Of a stretch of DNA of 64,000 nt, positions 12,338 to 23,639 are shown piece by piece. This DNA comes from Bubalus kerabau (Eukaryota; Chordata; Mammalia; Artiodactyla; Bovidae). Numbering within the stretch: the first letter of the stretch is position 1; every line of letters begins with the position of its first letter. The position numbers and the translations under genes are program-made. Where the stretch lies: positions 49,593,001 to 49,657,000 of the forward strand of contig NC_073627.1 of assembly GCF_029407905.1 (NCBI RefSeq). The letters are read 5' to 3'. The notes below the pieces were generated by a model. It made no database searches and had not been told where the DNA came from. It saw only the letters and a program-made list of their open reading frames with translations.

Positions 12338-12985
12338 TGAAAGTTAAAGTCGCTCAGTCATCTCTCTTTTTGCCACCCCATGGACTACACAGTCCATGGA
12401 ATTTTCTAGGCCAGAATACTGGAGTGGATAGCCTATTCCTTCTTCAGGGGATCTTCCCAACCCAGGGATCAAACCCAGGCCTCCATAGTGAAGTCGCTCA
12501 GTCATATCCGACTCTTTGCGACCCCATGGACTGTAGCCTACCAGGCTTCTCAGTCCATCGGATTTTCGGATTTTCCAGGCCAGAATACTGGAGTGGGTTG
12601 CCATTTCCTTCCCCAGGGGATCTTCCCGACCTAGGGATGGAACCCAGGTGTCCTGCATTGTAGGCAGACACTTTACCCTCTAAGCCACCAGGGAAGCCCG
12701 GCCTCCATAGGGGAAGCTCAAGAATACTGGGGGGGGGGGGGGGGGGGAGGGGAGAAGAAGAAAAAACAAAACAAAACAAAAAGAATACTGGAGTGGGTAC
12801 CCTGTCCCTTCTCCAGGGGATCTTCCCAACCCAAGGATCGAACCCAGGTCTCCACAAAGGAAGCTCAAGAATACTGGAGTGGGTAGCCTATCCCTGCTCC
12901 AGGGGATTTTCCCAACCCAGGAATCGAACCGGGGTCTCCTGCATTGCAGGCGGATTCTTTACCAACTGAGCCACCAGGGAAGCCC
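12338..12985 (-). mobile_element. Cluster of nested and tandem Bov-tA SINEs
   Basis: An outer Bov-tA (12338-12488) is interrupted by an inner one (12489-12699) with direct repeats GGCCTCCATAG at 12478-12488 and 12700-12710. Two further partial copies follow, each beginning 'aagctcaagaatactgg' or 'aagaatactggagtggg'. The last ends in the tRNA-like head at 12985. Confidence 0.85.
12729..12747 (+). repeat. G19 run
   Basis: Nineteen consecutive G, followed by a purine-rich (A/G) and 'aaaacaaaac' tract. It sits inside a Bov-tA duplicate. Confidence 0.9.
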
Positions 12986-13033
12986 GTTTGGCAACTGCGG
13001 GGGCGGGGGGCGGGGAGGGGGCGACAAACTTAC

Positions 13034-13185
13034 CCAGGTGCGCTGCTCAGAAGTTTCCAGGATCCTTGTCCCCAGTTTGAAAGGCGAGCTGGTAAACGCT
13101 AGGCGAGCCGGCACATCCTGCCAATGGTGACGACACTGCCTCCGCCCCTCGAAACTTAGCGAGCTTAGCGAGCGAAGCGCCTGGG
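13034..13185 (-). other. Possible minus-strand first exon, non-coding
   Basis: Ends in CACCTGG/GTAAGT. Upstream on the minus strand are GGGGCGGAGG and an E-box. No supported start codon or recognisable protein. The 5' end is a guess from the GC box. Confidence 0.3.
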
Positions 13186-13300
13186 CTTTAAACACGTGAT
13201 TGTCTGAGTGGTGGCCGGAGATTTCTCCTTCTGTGCCTGTTTATCTGTACTTTCTAAGATATTCTGCACGATAAGGCTAAAAGAAGGAAGCTCACTTAAA

Positions 13301-13320
13301 GAAACAAAGAAAACGAAACG
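13301..13320 (+). promoter_or_regulatory. IRF/ISRE element
   Basis: Three GAAA-type half-sites in a row (GAAAC, GAAAAC, GAAAC), including the exact consensus GAAANNGAAAC at 13309-13319, about 75 bp before the CCAAT box on the plus strand. Confidence 0.6.
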
Positions 13321-13439
13321 GGCGAGGTCCACTTTCTTCCGGGCTCGGCGTCTCCATCAGCCCTCCAGCGGCCCTTCCCGCCTGTTAGCGCGGCAGCCAA
13401 TCAGCTTGTCAGGCAGTGTCCCCCACGCGCCGGGAGCCA

Positions 13440-13591
13440 CCCTGAGCGTTTGCTCGACTGTCCTTTATTTGGCTCATCACAGGCGAAGGGGTATCAGGCT
13501 TTCTACTCGGGACTCTTTCCAGCTGTACTCGCCTCGTTCCAACCGCACCGGTGTCCCCTGGACTTAAAGCCCAGTCGCCGCTGGGGACCGG
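13440..13591 (+). other. Possible plus-strand first exon, non-coding
   Basis: Lies about 40-190 bp downstream of the CCAAT box and ends GGGGACCGG/GTAAGA. No recognised coding sequence. The start is estimated from CCAAT spacing. Confidence 0.3.
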
Positions 13592-14001
13592 GTAAGAGCC
13601 GTCTGTGCACCTAAACGAGGGTGGCGCGAAGATCCGGAGGCAGATTCGGACACAATTCCCGATCATCTGGGATGATCGGTCCAAAGCCAGCTCCATTGGC
13701 TTCTCTCAAAGGTATACGATTTTCTTGATACTTTTCTTAGGCCCGCTTTTTTATGGTAATTATGGTAATAGACGTTTCTGCAGCTCAGCCGGTCTAAGAC
13801 CTGTGATCGGAACCCTCAGACTTTGAAACTCTCGGAAGCCGCGTTTTAAAACCGGGAGAGAGAGAGAGATGAAGGAGAGGGCGGGAAGAAGAGAGGGAGG
13901 GAGGAATGCCTAAGGAACCCCCGAGTTCGTGGCGTCTCCTACCATCAGCCGCAGACTGACCCTTCGGAGGATTCCAACCCTAACCTTCAAGCCAGTTGAA
14001 A

Positions 14002-14045
14002 ATGAATGGAACAACATATCCCCGGATTCCAGGCTCTCAGGATCT
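14002..14045 (+). other. Short ATG-initiated reading frame ending at a GTGAGT donor
   Basis: ATG preceded by an in-frame TAA, then 14 codons reading MNGTTYPRIPGSQD, open to GATCT/GTGAGT at 14045. It could be a first coding exon or chance. I do not recognise the peptide. Confidence 0.15.
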
Positions 14046-14522
14046 GTGAGTATGGTTATTTTATGCAACTGAGTTTGGGGATAATTTGTTATGCACTTTA
14101 GTAAGGAACAATAGTATGTGTGTTCTTCTCAGGCTTCTTTTCCTAGTTTTCTAAACACTTTCCAACGTACGCTATTTTCAGACTTTTTTCTTTTTCTTTT
14201 TTCATTTGTGCTGCAAATATCTGCAGATCCATTTGGAGACAATGACATCTCGAGATTACAGTTTCTGTAATCTGTAATCTATAATCCCCAACTTCCTCTC
14301 CCTATGCTCTTTAAGGCGCTTCCCAGTCCAAGCAGGGGAAGACGTCCAGCCCTGACCTGATACATGATACATGATATATCCTATACTTAATTACATTTTC
14401 TTTAATGTCTCACAATAAAGTTACATACAATTTTCCTGAAGGATCTTGCACCTTTTTTCAGATAGTCCTATGTCCCTAATTTTTGAGGCAGTTTTAGATA
14501 GTATCTTTAAAAAATAATTTTG
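14046..14522. other. No gene seen
   Basis: AT-rich region downstream of the CpG block. No coding signal. Confidence 0.5.
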
Positions 14523-14825
14523 GGGGGACATCCCTGGTGGCACAGTGGCTAAGAATCCGCCTGCCAGTGCAGGAGACAATCCTTGGTCTGGGAAGATCCC
14601 ACATGCCACAGAGCAACTAAGCCTTTGGGCCACAACTGGAGAGCCTGCATTGCAGTAAAGGAGTTGCAACTATGGAGCCGCCTTGCCTAGAGCCCCATGC
14701 TCTGCAACTAGAGAAGCCACCGCGATGAGAAGACTGTGCATCCAATGAAAAGTAGCCCCCTACTTGCCTCAACTAGAGAAAAACATGTGTGCAACAACAA
14801 AGACCCAGCACAGTCAAAAATAAAT
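14523..14825 (+). mobile_element. CHR-type SINE, full length
   Basis: 'acatccctggtggcacagtgg' head, 'gagcaactaagcc', 'agagaagccaccgcgatgag', tail 'agtcaaaaataaa'. Confidence 0.85.
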
Positions 14826-14947
14826 TGAAAATTTTTTTCTATCTGTTTGATAAGTACAATTACTTTACATGCATAGATTTCTGCAACCAGCAAATTGACA
14901 CACTTCCTTATTATTCTAATGATTTTTCTGCACTTTTTGAAAACATA

Positions 14948-15292
14948 GGCTTCCCTGATGGCTCAGTGGTAAAGTATCCACCTTGCAATGGACACAGCTT
15001 CAATCCCTGGCCTGGGAAGATCCCACATGCCTCGAAGCAACTAAGCCCACACGCCACAACTACTGAGCCTGTATTCCAGAGCCCACACGCCGCAATTACT
15101 GAAGCCTGTGGATTTTGGAGCCGCAACTACTGAAGTCTGTGGATCCTGGAGCCCGTGTTCCACAACAAGAGAAGCCACCGCAACGAGAAGCCCTCGGCGC
15201 TGCAATGAGAGAGTAACCCCTGCTCACTGCAACTAGAGAAAGTCCATGCAGCAACAAAGACCCAGTACAGCCAAAAATAAATAAATAAAACA
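14948..15292 (+). mobile_element. CHR-type SINE, full length
   Basis: 'ggcttccctgatggctcagtgg' head, repeated 'gcaactactgaag' segments, tail 'aaaaataaataaataaa'. Confidence 0.85.
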
Positions 15293-15301
15293 TAGTCGAT
15301 C

Positions 15302-15430
15302 AGGGAATTCCCTGGAGATCCAGTGGTTAGGACTCAGTGGTTTCATTTATTGCTAAGGCCCAGGTTCAATCCCTAGTTTGGAAACTAAGACCCTGCAAGC
15401 CAAGCAACTCAGCTAAAACACCAAAAGAAC
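15302..15430 (+). mobile_element. CHR-type SINE, short form
   Basis: 'gggaattccctggagatccagtgg' head to 'gcaagccaagcaactcagc'. Third CHR element in a row in the same orientation. Confidence 0.75.
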
Positions 15431-16009
15431 CCAGAAAACAATAGTCAGTCTTTTCAGTACCTATTTTCTATTTTTCCTGCTCAACTGGATTAGCTAGAAT
15501 CTCTTGGGAAGCAGTGAATAAGTGTTGATAGTAGGCACTCTTCCTATGTTCACTATCTTAAGGGGATATCTCAGTAGTTTCTCAGCATGAAAACTATTTG
15601 CTGTGTGTTTTCTCATAAACTCTTTTTATCACTTCCCAAAAGTTTGGTCATAGTTCTAATTTGCTTAAGAGGCTTTATCACGAAAGAATATCCAAAATGT
15701 ATTAGAAGCCTTCTCGTCTATTCAGCTGATCCTATGATTTTTCTCATTGATTTTCTAGTGCTAAAATGAACATTAAATTCCTCATTTAGATACAGTGCTG
15801 TGTGTCAACTATATCTCAGTAAAACTACAAGAAAAAAATAAATGAATTCCTGATTCAAATCACCTTGGCCATGATGTATTATCATTTTTAGATATTGTTG
15901 GATTTGGTTTGCTAAAATTTTATTTAGAATTTTTTTCATCTAGACATTGAGTGATGATGATCTGCAATTTTCCTCTCAGATTTTACTTGTCCAACTGATT
16001 ATCAAGATT
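15431..16009. other. No gene seen
   Basis: AT-rich unassigned DNA. Confidence 0.5.
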
Positions 16010-16409
16010 ATGCTAACCAGTGTTCATAGCAGCAATATGTACAATAGCCAAGAGGTAGAAGCAGCCTAAGTATCCCATCGATAGATGGATGGATAAAGAA
16101 AATGTGGCATATATATATATATATGAATACTACTCACCCATTTTTAAAAAAGGATGAAATAATGCCATTTGCAGCAACATGGATGGACCTAGAGATTATC
16201 ATATTAAGTGAAGTAAGTCAGACAGAGAAAGACAAATATATGATATCACTTATATGTGGAATCTAAAAAGTTAATACATGTAAACTTGTCTACAAAACAG
16301 AAACAGGCTCATAGACATAGAAAGCAATGTTACAGTTTCCAAAGAGGAAGTGGATAGAAGAGGGATAAATTAGGAGTTGGAGATTAATTACACACTTCTG
16401 TATATAAAG

Positions 16410-16722
16410 GGGCTTTCCCGATAGCTCAGTTGGTAATCTGCCTGCAATGCAGGAGACCCTGTTTCGATTCCTGGGTTGGGAAGACCCGCTGGAGAAGGGA
16501 TAGGCTACCCACTCCAGTATTCTTCGGCTTCCCTTGTGGCTCAGCTGGCAAAGAATTTACCCGCAATGAGGGAGACCTGGGTTCGATCCCTGGGTTGGGA
16601 AGATCCCCTGGAGAAGGGAAAGGCTACCCACTCCAGTATTCTGGCCTAGAGAATTCCATGGACTGTATAGTCCATGGGGTCGCAAAGAGTGGGACATGAC
16701 TGAGTGAGTTTCACCTTCACTT
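16410..16722 (+). mobile_element. Bov-tA SINE with duplicated head
   Basis: Two tRNA-like heads in tandem (16411-16524 and 16525 onward), one common body, ending 'gacatgactgagtgag'. Inserted in the L1 3' end. Confidence 0.85.
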
Positions 16723-16849
16723 TCTATATCTAAAATAGATAAACAACCTGGACCTACTGTATAAGCACAAGAAACTATATTCAATATATATAATAGAAAA
16801 GAATATGAAAAAGAATATATATATACATATATAAATTACATCTTGAGTA

Positions 16850-16920
16850 TTCTTGCCTGGAGAATCCCCATGGACAGAGGAGCCTGGAGAGCCACAGTCC
16901 ATGGGGTCGCAAAGAGTCCA
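16850..16920 (+). mobile_element. Bov-tA fragment
   Basis: 'gagtattcttgcctggagaatcc' to 'ggggtcgcaaagagtcc'; body only. Confidence 0.7.
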
Positions 16921-17329
16921 AAGAGGAAATGGGCAGGAGAGGGATAAATTAGGAATTGGGGATTAATTTCACATTCCTATATATAAAATAGATAAACAAC
17001 ACGACCAAGCGACTAAGCACAACACGCATACATATACATATATAACTGAATCAATTTGCTGTACGGAAGAAACTAGCACAACATTGTAAACCAACTATAC
17101 TTCAATTTAAAACAAGAGAAATGTAAATCCAGGAAATTGCTAGAAGAAATATGCAAAATAAAGGGATTTAAAAACAAGAGTATGCTAGCATCATAAAGTT
17201 ATTTAGGCAGGGTTTCCTCTTCTGTTCTTGTGGGTAGTTTATGTAATACTGAAACTCTCTCTTCTTTAAACTTGTATTTTAGAACTTGCTGTGATAGAGT
17301 TACTAAGCTTTTCTGGGTTTTTCCAGTGT

Positions 17330-17400
17330 ATGCATGTGTGTGTGCTAAGTTGCTTCAGTTGTGTCTAACTCTTTGTGACCCCATGAACTGGGGAACTAGA
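17330..17400 (-). mobile_element. Bov-tA fragment
   Basis: 'gctaagttgcttcagttgtgtctaac' to 'gaccccatgaactgg'. Confidence 0.7.
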
Positions 17401-17606
17401 GAACCATTCCAGATTAAAGGAGATTAAGAAACACAAATATAATGTGTGTTCCTAGATTGTATCCCAGACCAGATTTTTTTCTTTTGCCATAAAACTCAAA
17501 TAAGGTCTATACATTAGGTCATAGTAGTGTATCAGTTTTAATTTACTGGTTTTGACTATTGTACTGTGAATGTCCTTATTCTTAAGAAATAACCACCAAA
17601 GTACTA

Positions 17607-17812
17607 GTGAAAAATGAAACTGTTAGTTGCTCAGTGTCTGACTTTGTGACCCCATGGACTATAGCCTGCCAGGCTCCTCTGTCCATGGAATTCTCCAGGC
17701 AAGAATATTGGAGTGGGTTGCCATTCCCTTCTCCAAGGGATCTTCCAGACCCAGTGATTGAACTCAGGTCTCCTGCTTTGCAGGTGGATTCTTTACTGTT
17801 TGAGCCATGAGG
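17607..17812 (-). mobile_element. Bov-tA SINE
   Basis: 'gttgctcagtgtctgactttgtgacc' to the reversed head 'tttactgtttgagccatgagg'. Confidence 0.85.
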
Positions 17813-18590
17813 GAAGGAGTACTATGTCTGCAACTTACTCTCAAATATTTCAGGGGGAAAAAAAATGGCAGGAGGAGGAGGATAAGGAGGAAAAAGCCAT
17901 CAGGATAACCTGTGGTCAAAGGACTCTGGGCACAGTGCTATCTAATATCTAATTAAAAATATTTCCCTCTCACTCTAAGCAAGTTTTTACTATGTTTTGC
18001 TAAAATCAGGGTCTGATATTTCATGTAACTTGGGAAACAGAGGAAGAAATCTTTTTCTTCTTGGAATACAGAGCAACATGGAAGGGGCAGAGCTTGCAAG
18101 AGTTGTTGGGTCAATCAAGGAGGTAACCAGCAGAAATCTTGACATAGCAGTTCAGAGCAAAAAGTGAGAGGAGAGGACTAAATGAGATCTGCAGAGCATG
18201 GAAGCATTTCTGGCACTCTCAGAAATCTTAATGCAAGGAAACTAGAGAAAAGACCAAATTTTCTGTATTTACACATAATGAGAGCTCAGACAATATCAGA
18301 TGGGTCTTAAAAATCTCAATGTCACTGATAACTAGAGAACTTATGGTCATTCAGATTGCAAATGGGTGGGGTTTTTCCTGCTAAAAAGAAAAGAAATTGA
18401 ACAAAGCATTTTGAGCCTCCCTCCGTTCCCCGTGTGTTGATGGCAGAAGAAAGAAAAAGCGTAAAAACAGGTGCTGTAGAATTTTTGGTTATATAGATTC
18501 TCCAGTGTAGGAAGGCAACTGTATCCTGGTCTTTAGAACTACATGAAACACACTGTAAATGCGGTTGCTGCCATGAATCACAGAATAGAT
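17813..18590. other. No gene seen
   Basis: Unassigned DNA without a coding signal. Confidence 0.5.
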
Positions 18591-18599
18591 CGGAAGTAT

Positions 18600-19045
18600 A
18601 TTTGGGTAAGGCCATTTGCAGCAACATGGATGGACCTAGAGAGTGTCATACTGAGTGAAATAAACCAGACAGAGGAGAAATATCATATGACATCCCTTAT
18701 ATGTGGACTCTTAAAAAAAAATGATACAAATGAACTTACTTACAAAACAGAGACTCACAGACTTAGAAAAGGAACTCATGGTTGCTGAGGGAAAGGGATA
18801 GTTAAGGACTTTGGGAAGGACATGTACACGCTGCTATATTTAAAATGGATAACCAACAAAGACCTGTTGTGTAACACATGGAACTCTGCTCAATGTAAAT
18901 GAATGGGAGTGGGGTTTGGGGGAGAATGGATACATGTCTATGTGTGTGGCTGAGTCCCTTAACTGTTCACCCGAAACTATCACAACGTTGCTAATCAACT
19001 ATACCCCAACACAAAATGTTTTGTATGTTAATAAAAATAAAATAA
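18600..19045 (+). mobile_element. L1 3' end
   Basis: 'gccatttgcagcaacatggatggac', 'aaaacagagactcacagac', 'caacaaagacctgttgtgtaac' and 'taatcaactataccccaac', as in artiodactyl L1 3' UTRs. Confidence 0.75.
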
Positions 19046-19811
19046 CTATATTTAGGGAATGAGATCATTACAGTCTTGTGCATGAGAGAATAAAAGGAAG
19101 TTGTAGGAAGTTGGAGTATTGTGGACGTGGGGATGCACCACCCATGTCCCCTTCAAAGGAGGCTTCCTGCCCAGACTTGGAAGAAGGCAGATGGCAGACC
19201 AGCCTCTAAATGTCAGCTCCTTCAGGGCCCACCTCAACTGCAATGAGCTGCCTTGCTTGGAGGCACAGACCACTCCCAGACTCAGCTCACAACTGACAAC
19301 TGGAAAATTGTTATAGACAATATCAAACCTCAGCCATTCAGCTCCACGCAGGACAACTCCGTTGGGCACAATTCACTGCACAGCATCCTGCCAGAATGGC
19401 TGAGGTTCTTGGAGGGCTACATCTCATTCAACGTCTTTCTCTACCCGAGTCTACTTCCTCCTGTTCTTTTCAGGGGGGTTGCTCTGATGTAAACATCTTG
19501 CTCTGTTTAAACATCTGTTGTAAACAATTTTGCTCTGTTGTAAACATCTTGCATCTGTTTAGAGCAGCTCAGCATCTGCTTCCAGAGAACTTCAACCTGC
19601 AAGAGAGTGTGAGAGGATACAGCAGAGTCTGCTACATGGTGCAGCAGATGTAAGTTGATATATGAATAAAGACACTTCACTACCTAGGATGAGTAGGAAG
19701 GACAAGGAGATGAGAGTAAGGTTGGCATGTGTTTGGGTTCTGAGGTTGGTTCTGATGCTTTTACAGAAACCTCAAATTAACAATGGATTAAATAATTTAG
19801 AAATTTCTTTC
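19046..19811. other. Unassigned, possibly an old repeat; short tandem at 19482-19560
   Basis: Sequence with degraded coding-like open frames but no known domain. 'gtaaacatcttgctctg' units recur three times at 19482-19560. Confidence 0.4.
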
Positions 19812-19814
19812 TCA

Positions 19815-20033
19815 TGAAAGTGAAAGTGTTAGTCGCTCAGTCACGTCCGACCTTCTTTGTGACCTCACAGGCTGTAGCCCACCAGGCTTTTCTGAGAATG
19901 GGATTCTCCAGGCAAGGATACTGGAGTGGGTTGACATTTCCTCCTTCAGGAGATCTTCCCAACCCAGGGATTGAAGCCGGGTCTCCCACATTGCAGGCAG
20001 ATTCTTTACCACCTGAGCCACCAGGGAAGCCCA
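19815..20033 (-). mobile_element. Bov-tA SINE
   Basis: 'gtgaaagtgttagtcgctcagtcacg' to 'taccacctgagccaccagggaagccc'. Confidence 0.9.
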
Positions 20034-20130
20034 ACCAGAAGGAGGCAAAGCTGGGATCTGAACCCAGGCAGCTGGCCCCTGAGCCCTTGCTCTTACCAAT
20101 TTTGCTATACTGCCTCCTATTTCTCATAGA
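20034..20130 (+). mobile_element. MIR fragment
   Basis: 'ggcaaagctgggatctgaacccaggcagc' and 'ttgctatactgcctcc' are the MIR core and 3' side. Confidence 0.8.
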
Positions 20131-20169
20131 GAAGTAAAAAATGATGTGTTACTCCTCTGTTGTTTGTTG

Positions 20170-20377
20170 TTGTTCAGTTGCTAAGTCGTGTCTGACTCTT
20201 TTGCGACCCCATGGACTGTAGCCCACCAGGTTCCTCTGTCCATGGGATTCTCCAGGCAAGAATACTGGCATGGGTTGCCATTTCTTTCTTCAGGGGATCT
20301 TCCCAATCCAGGGAACAAGCCTGTGTCTCCTGCATTGGCAGGCAGATTCTTTACCACTGAGCCACCAGGGAAGCCCA
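20170..20377 (-). mobile_element. Bov-tA SINE
   Basis: 'gttgttcagttgctaagtcgtgtctgac' to 'ccactgagccaccagggaagccc'. Confidence 0.9.
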
Positions 20378-20743
20378 TTATTCCTCTGAAAAGGTCATCA
20401 AAGTCCAAGACCCTTTCCATTTTGTTGCTCTGCCTCACTTGACATGCTTCACATACTCATCAATATAGGCCAGGTCATGGTGCAGGAAAAAACCAATTCC
20501 CAAACCTCAGAGGCTTACAACAAACATTTTCTCACTTACACTGTAGGTCTGTTGGGGATTCACCTTGGCTCTGCTCTGTATTCTTCTCACATGGGGATCA
20601 GGCTGCTAGAAAACCCCCTATCTGAGACATCACCACAACACAGAGGGGATCATGACAATTAAGCAAAACACAAGCAATAACTGCCTTCAGAGATAATACC
20701 ACACCTGCCTGTGGTTTTTGTCCCAGTCTGAAATACAGTTCAG
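20378..20743. other. No gene seen
   Basis: Unassigned DNA; resembles old DNA/LTR repeat sequence but could not be placed. Confidence 0.4.
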
Positions 20744-20757
20744 AAAACTCAAGTTTT

Positions 20758-22780
20758 AGAGCTAATCAATGAATATAATAAAGTTGCAGGATATAAAATT
20801 AACACACAGAAATCCCTTGCATTCTTATACACTAACAATGAGAGAACAGAAAGAGAAATTAATGGTCAATTCCATTGACCATTGCAATGAAAAGAATAAA
20901 ATATTTAGGAATAAATCTACCTAAAGAAACAAAAGACCCATATATAGAAAACTATAAAACACTGATGAAAGATTTTCAAAGATGACACAAATAGATGGAG
21001 AAATATACCATGTTCATGGATTGGAAGAATCAATACAGTGAAAATGAGTATACTACCCAAAGCAATCTATAGATTCAGTGGAATCCCTATCAAGCTACTA
21101 ATGGTATTTTTCAGAGAACTAGAACAAATAACTTCACAATTTGTATGGAAATACAAAAAGCCTCGAATAGCCAAAACAATCTTGAGAAAGAAGAATGGAA
21201 CTGGAGGAATCAACCTGCCTGACTTCAAACTATACTGCAAAGCTACAGTCATCAAGACAGTATGGTACTGGCACAAAGACAGAAAAATAGATCAATGGAA
21301 CAAAACAGAAAGCCCAGAGATAAATCCACATACCTATGGACACCTTATCTTTGACAAGGGAGGCAAGAATATACAATGGAGAAAAGACAATCTCTTTAAC
21401 AAGTGGTGCTGGGAAAACTGGTCAACCACTTGTAAAAGAATGAAACTAGAACACTTTCTAACACCATACACAAAAATAAACTCAAAATGGATTAAAGATC
21501 TAAATGTAAGACCAGAAATAGAGGAAAACATAAGCAAAACACTCTCTGATATAAATCATAGCAGGATCCTCTATGACCCACCTCCCAGAGTAATGGAAAT
21601 AAGAGCAAAAACAAACAAATGGGACCTAATTAAAAGCTTTTGCACAATGAAGGAAACTATAAGCAAGGTAAAAAGACAGCCTTCAGAAGGGGAGAAAATA
21701 ACAGCAAAAAAAGCAACTGACAATCTCAAAAATATACGAGCAAAAAAAAAATATATATATATATACAAGCAGCTCCTACAGCTCAATTCCAGAAAAATAA
21801 ATGACCCAATCAAAAAATGGGCCAAAGAACTAAACAGACATTTCTCCAAAGAAGACATACAGATGGCTAACAAACACATGAAAAGATCCTCAACATCAAT
21901 CATTATCAGAGAAATGCAAATCAAAACGACAATGAGGTACCATCTCATGCCGGTCAGAATGGCTACTATCAAAAAGTCTACAAACAATAAATGCTGGAGA
22001 GGGTGTGGAGAAAAGGGAACCCTCTTACACTGTTGGTGGGAATGCAAACAGTACAGCAACTATAGAGAATAGTGTGGAGATTCCTTAAAAAACTGGAAAT
22101 AGAACTGCCTTATGACCCAGAAATCCCACTACTGGGCATACACACCGAGGAAACCAGAATTGAAAGAGACACATGTACCCCACTGTTCATTGCAGCACTG
22201 CTTATAATAGCCAGGACATGGAAGCAACCTAGATGTCCATCAGCAGATGAATGGATAAGAAAGCTGCGGTACATATACACAATGGAATATTAACTCAGCC
22301 ATTAAAAGAATGCGTTTGAAACAGTTCTAATGAGGTGGATGAAACTGGAGCCTATCATACAGAGTGAAGTAAGCCAGAAAGAAAAACACCAATACAGTAT
22401 ATTAACACATATATATGGAATTTAGAAAGATGGTAATGACAACCCTATATGCAAGACAGCAAAAGAGACACAGATGTAAAAAACAGACTTTTGGACTCTG
22501 TGGGAGAAGGTGAGGGTGGGATGATTTGAGAGAATAGCATTGAATCATGTATATTATCATATATGAAATAGATCGCCGGTCCAGGTTCAGTGCATAAGAC
22601 AGGGTGCTCAGGGCCAGTGCACTGGGATGACCCTGAGGGATGGGATGGGGAGGGAGGTGGGAGGGGGCTTCAGGATGGGGGACACATGTACATCCGTGGC
22701 TGATTCATGTCAATGTATGGCAAAAACCACTACAATATTATAAAGTAATTAGAGTCCAATTAAAATAAATAAATTTTTAA
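20758..22780 (+). mobile_element. 5'-truncated L1 (L1-BT type, about 2 kb)
   Basis: Starts within ORF2 ('agagctaatcaatg') and ends at the poly(A). Direct repeats AAAACTCAAGTTTT at 20744-20757 and 22781-22794. Same orientation as the full-length copy, and close to it in sequence over the shared 2 kb. Confidence 0.95.
20760..22435 (+). pseudogene. L1 ORF2 C-terminal remnant
   Basis: RT/thumb and cysteine regions of ORF2. The longest open part (21038-22072) includes [18 protein letters not shown] sequence and [20 protein letters not shown]. Frameshifts at the start (near 20860 and 20975) and near 22050. Confidence 0.9.
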
Positions 22781-22794
22781 AAAACTCAAGTTTT

Positions 22795-23277
22795 CAGTAA
22801 TACAAGAGCATGTCCAAAATTACGTATACAGAGGCCACCTAGTTTTAATTTGGTTGTCTGAACCACAGCTACTCCCATTTGACTTTTGAGTGCATTCCCT
22901 TCCTCAGTGGCCAAAGCAGATATACAGTGCATGTCTGAAGGGCCACAAGTCGGGCTGCTCTGGTCAGTAAAATTTAAGTTCAGCCATGTATAAACCTGCT
23001 GACTTCCTCAATATGTGCAGATTCTTCCATCATTTCTCTTTTTAATTGCAAATCTTTCAATAGAAAGCACTGATGATTAAAATATCCAACCCTCGATGGG
23101 GTGTTGGCTCCTAGTCTAGATTCAGATTGTGTCCCTAGGCCTCCTTTATATTCACCTAATCATTCATGTTCAGGGAAAACTAATCACATCTCATGAACAG
23201 GCTCAGAGGTTATGTTAATGAGGAAACGCTTTATAGGCCATATATTTTATCCAGTTGTTACACAAGCATTATACATA
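22795..23277. other. No gene seen
   Basis: Unassigned DNA. Confidence 0.5.
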
Positions 23278-23632
23278 TGCTTTTTATTTATTTATTTATT
23301 TTTTGGCCACACCATGCAGTATGTGGAACTTCCTGATCAGGAATCAGACTCAAGCCCCCTGTAATAGAAGCACAGAGTTTTAACCACTGAACCATCAGGG
23401 GCTTCCCAGGTGGTTTAGTGAGTTAAGAGCCCACCTGCCAATGCAGGAGATGTAAGAGATGCAGGTTCGATCCCTGGGTCAGGAAGATCCCCTGGAGGAC
23501 AGCATGGCAATCCACTCCAGTATTCTGGCCTGGAGAATCCCAATGGATAGAGGAGCTTTGTGGGCTACAGTCCATAGGGTCGCAAAGAACTGGACACGAC
23601 TGAGCAACTGACACACACATCAGGGAAGCCCC
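23278..23632 (-). mobile_element. CHR-type SINE split by a Bov-tA
   Basis: 'ttatttatttattttttggccac' to 'taaccactgaaccatcaggg', continued by 'aagcccc' after the Bov-tA insert. Confidence 0.8.
23401..23617 (+). mobile_element. Bov-tA SINE nested in a CHR SINE
   Basis: Full head and body, with direct repeats CATCAGGG at 23393-23400 and 23618-23625. Confidence 0.9.
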
Positions 23633-23639
23633 TATGTGT

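Larger units (their letters stand above)
12999..13740. promoter_or_regulatory. CpG-rich block, candidate bidirectional promoter
   Basis: The most CpG-dense part of the window. It contains a G4-type G-run (12999-13021), GC boxes, CACGTG (13193-13198), IRF/ISRE half-sites with exact GAAAACGAAAC (13309-13319), and AGCCAATCAG (13395-13404). Strong donors face outward: GTAAGT on the minus strand (exon end 13034) and GTAAGA on the plus strand (exon end 13591). No known gene could be attached to either side; open frames across it look incidental. Confidence 0.5.
16010..17110 (+). mobile_element. L1 3' end, interrupted and partly duplicated
   Basis: 'gcaacatggatggacctagag', 'tcagacagagaaagac', 'gataaattaggagttggagattaa' are L1 3' UTR. 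The last segment recurs at 16925-16970 after the Bov-tA insertions, so the 3' UTR is present twice. Confidence 0.75.

Noticed and set aside
13208..13826. Open frames of 119, 95 and 73 aa in the CpG block
   Set aside because: GC-rich DNA has few stops by chance; frames overlap on both strands, cross the splice donors and match no known protein.
16410..16722. tRNA genes suggested by tRNA-like box sequences
   Set aside because: These are the tRNA-derived heads of Bov-tA SINEs, with the SINE body attached; no free tRNA gene was seen.
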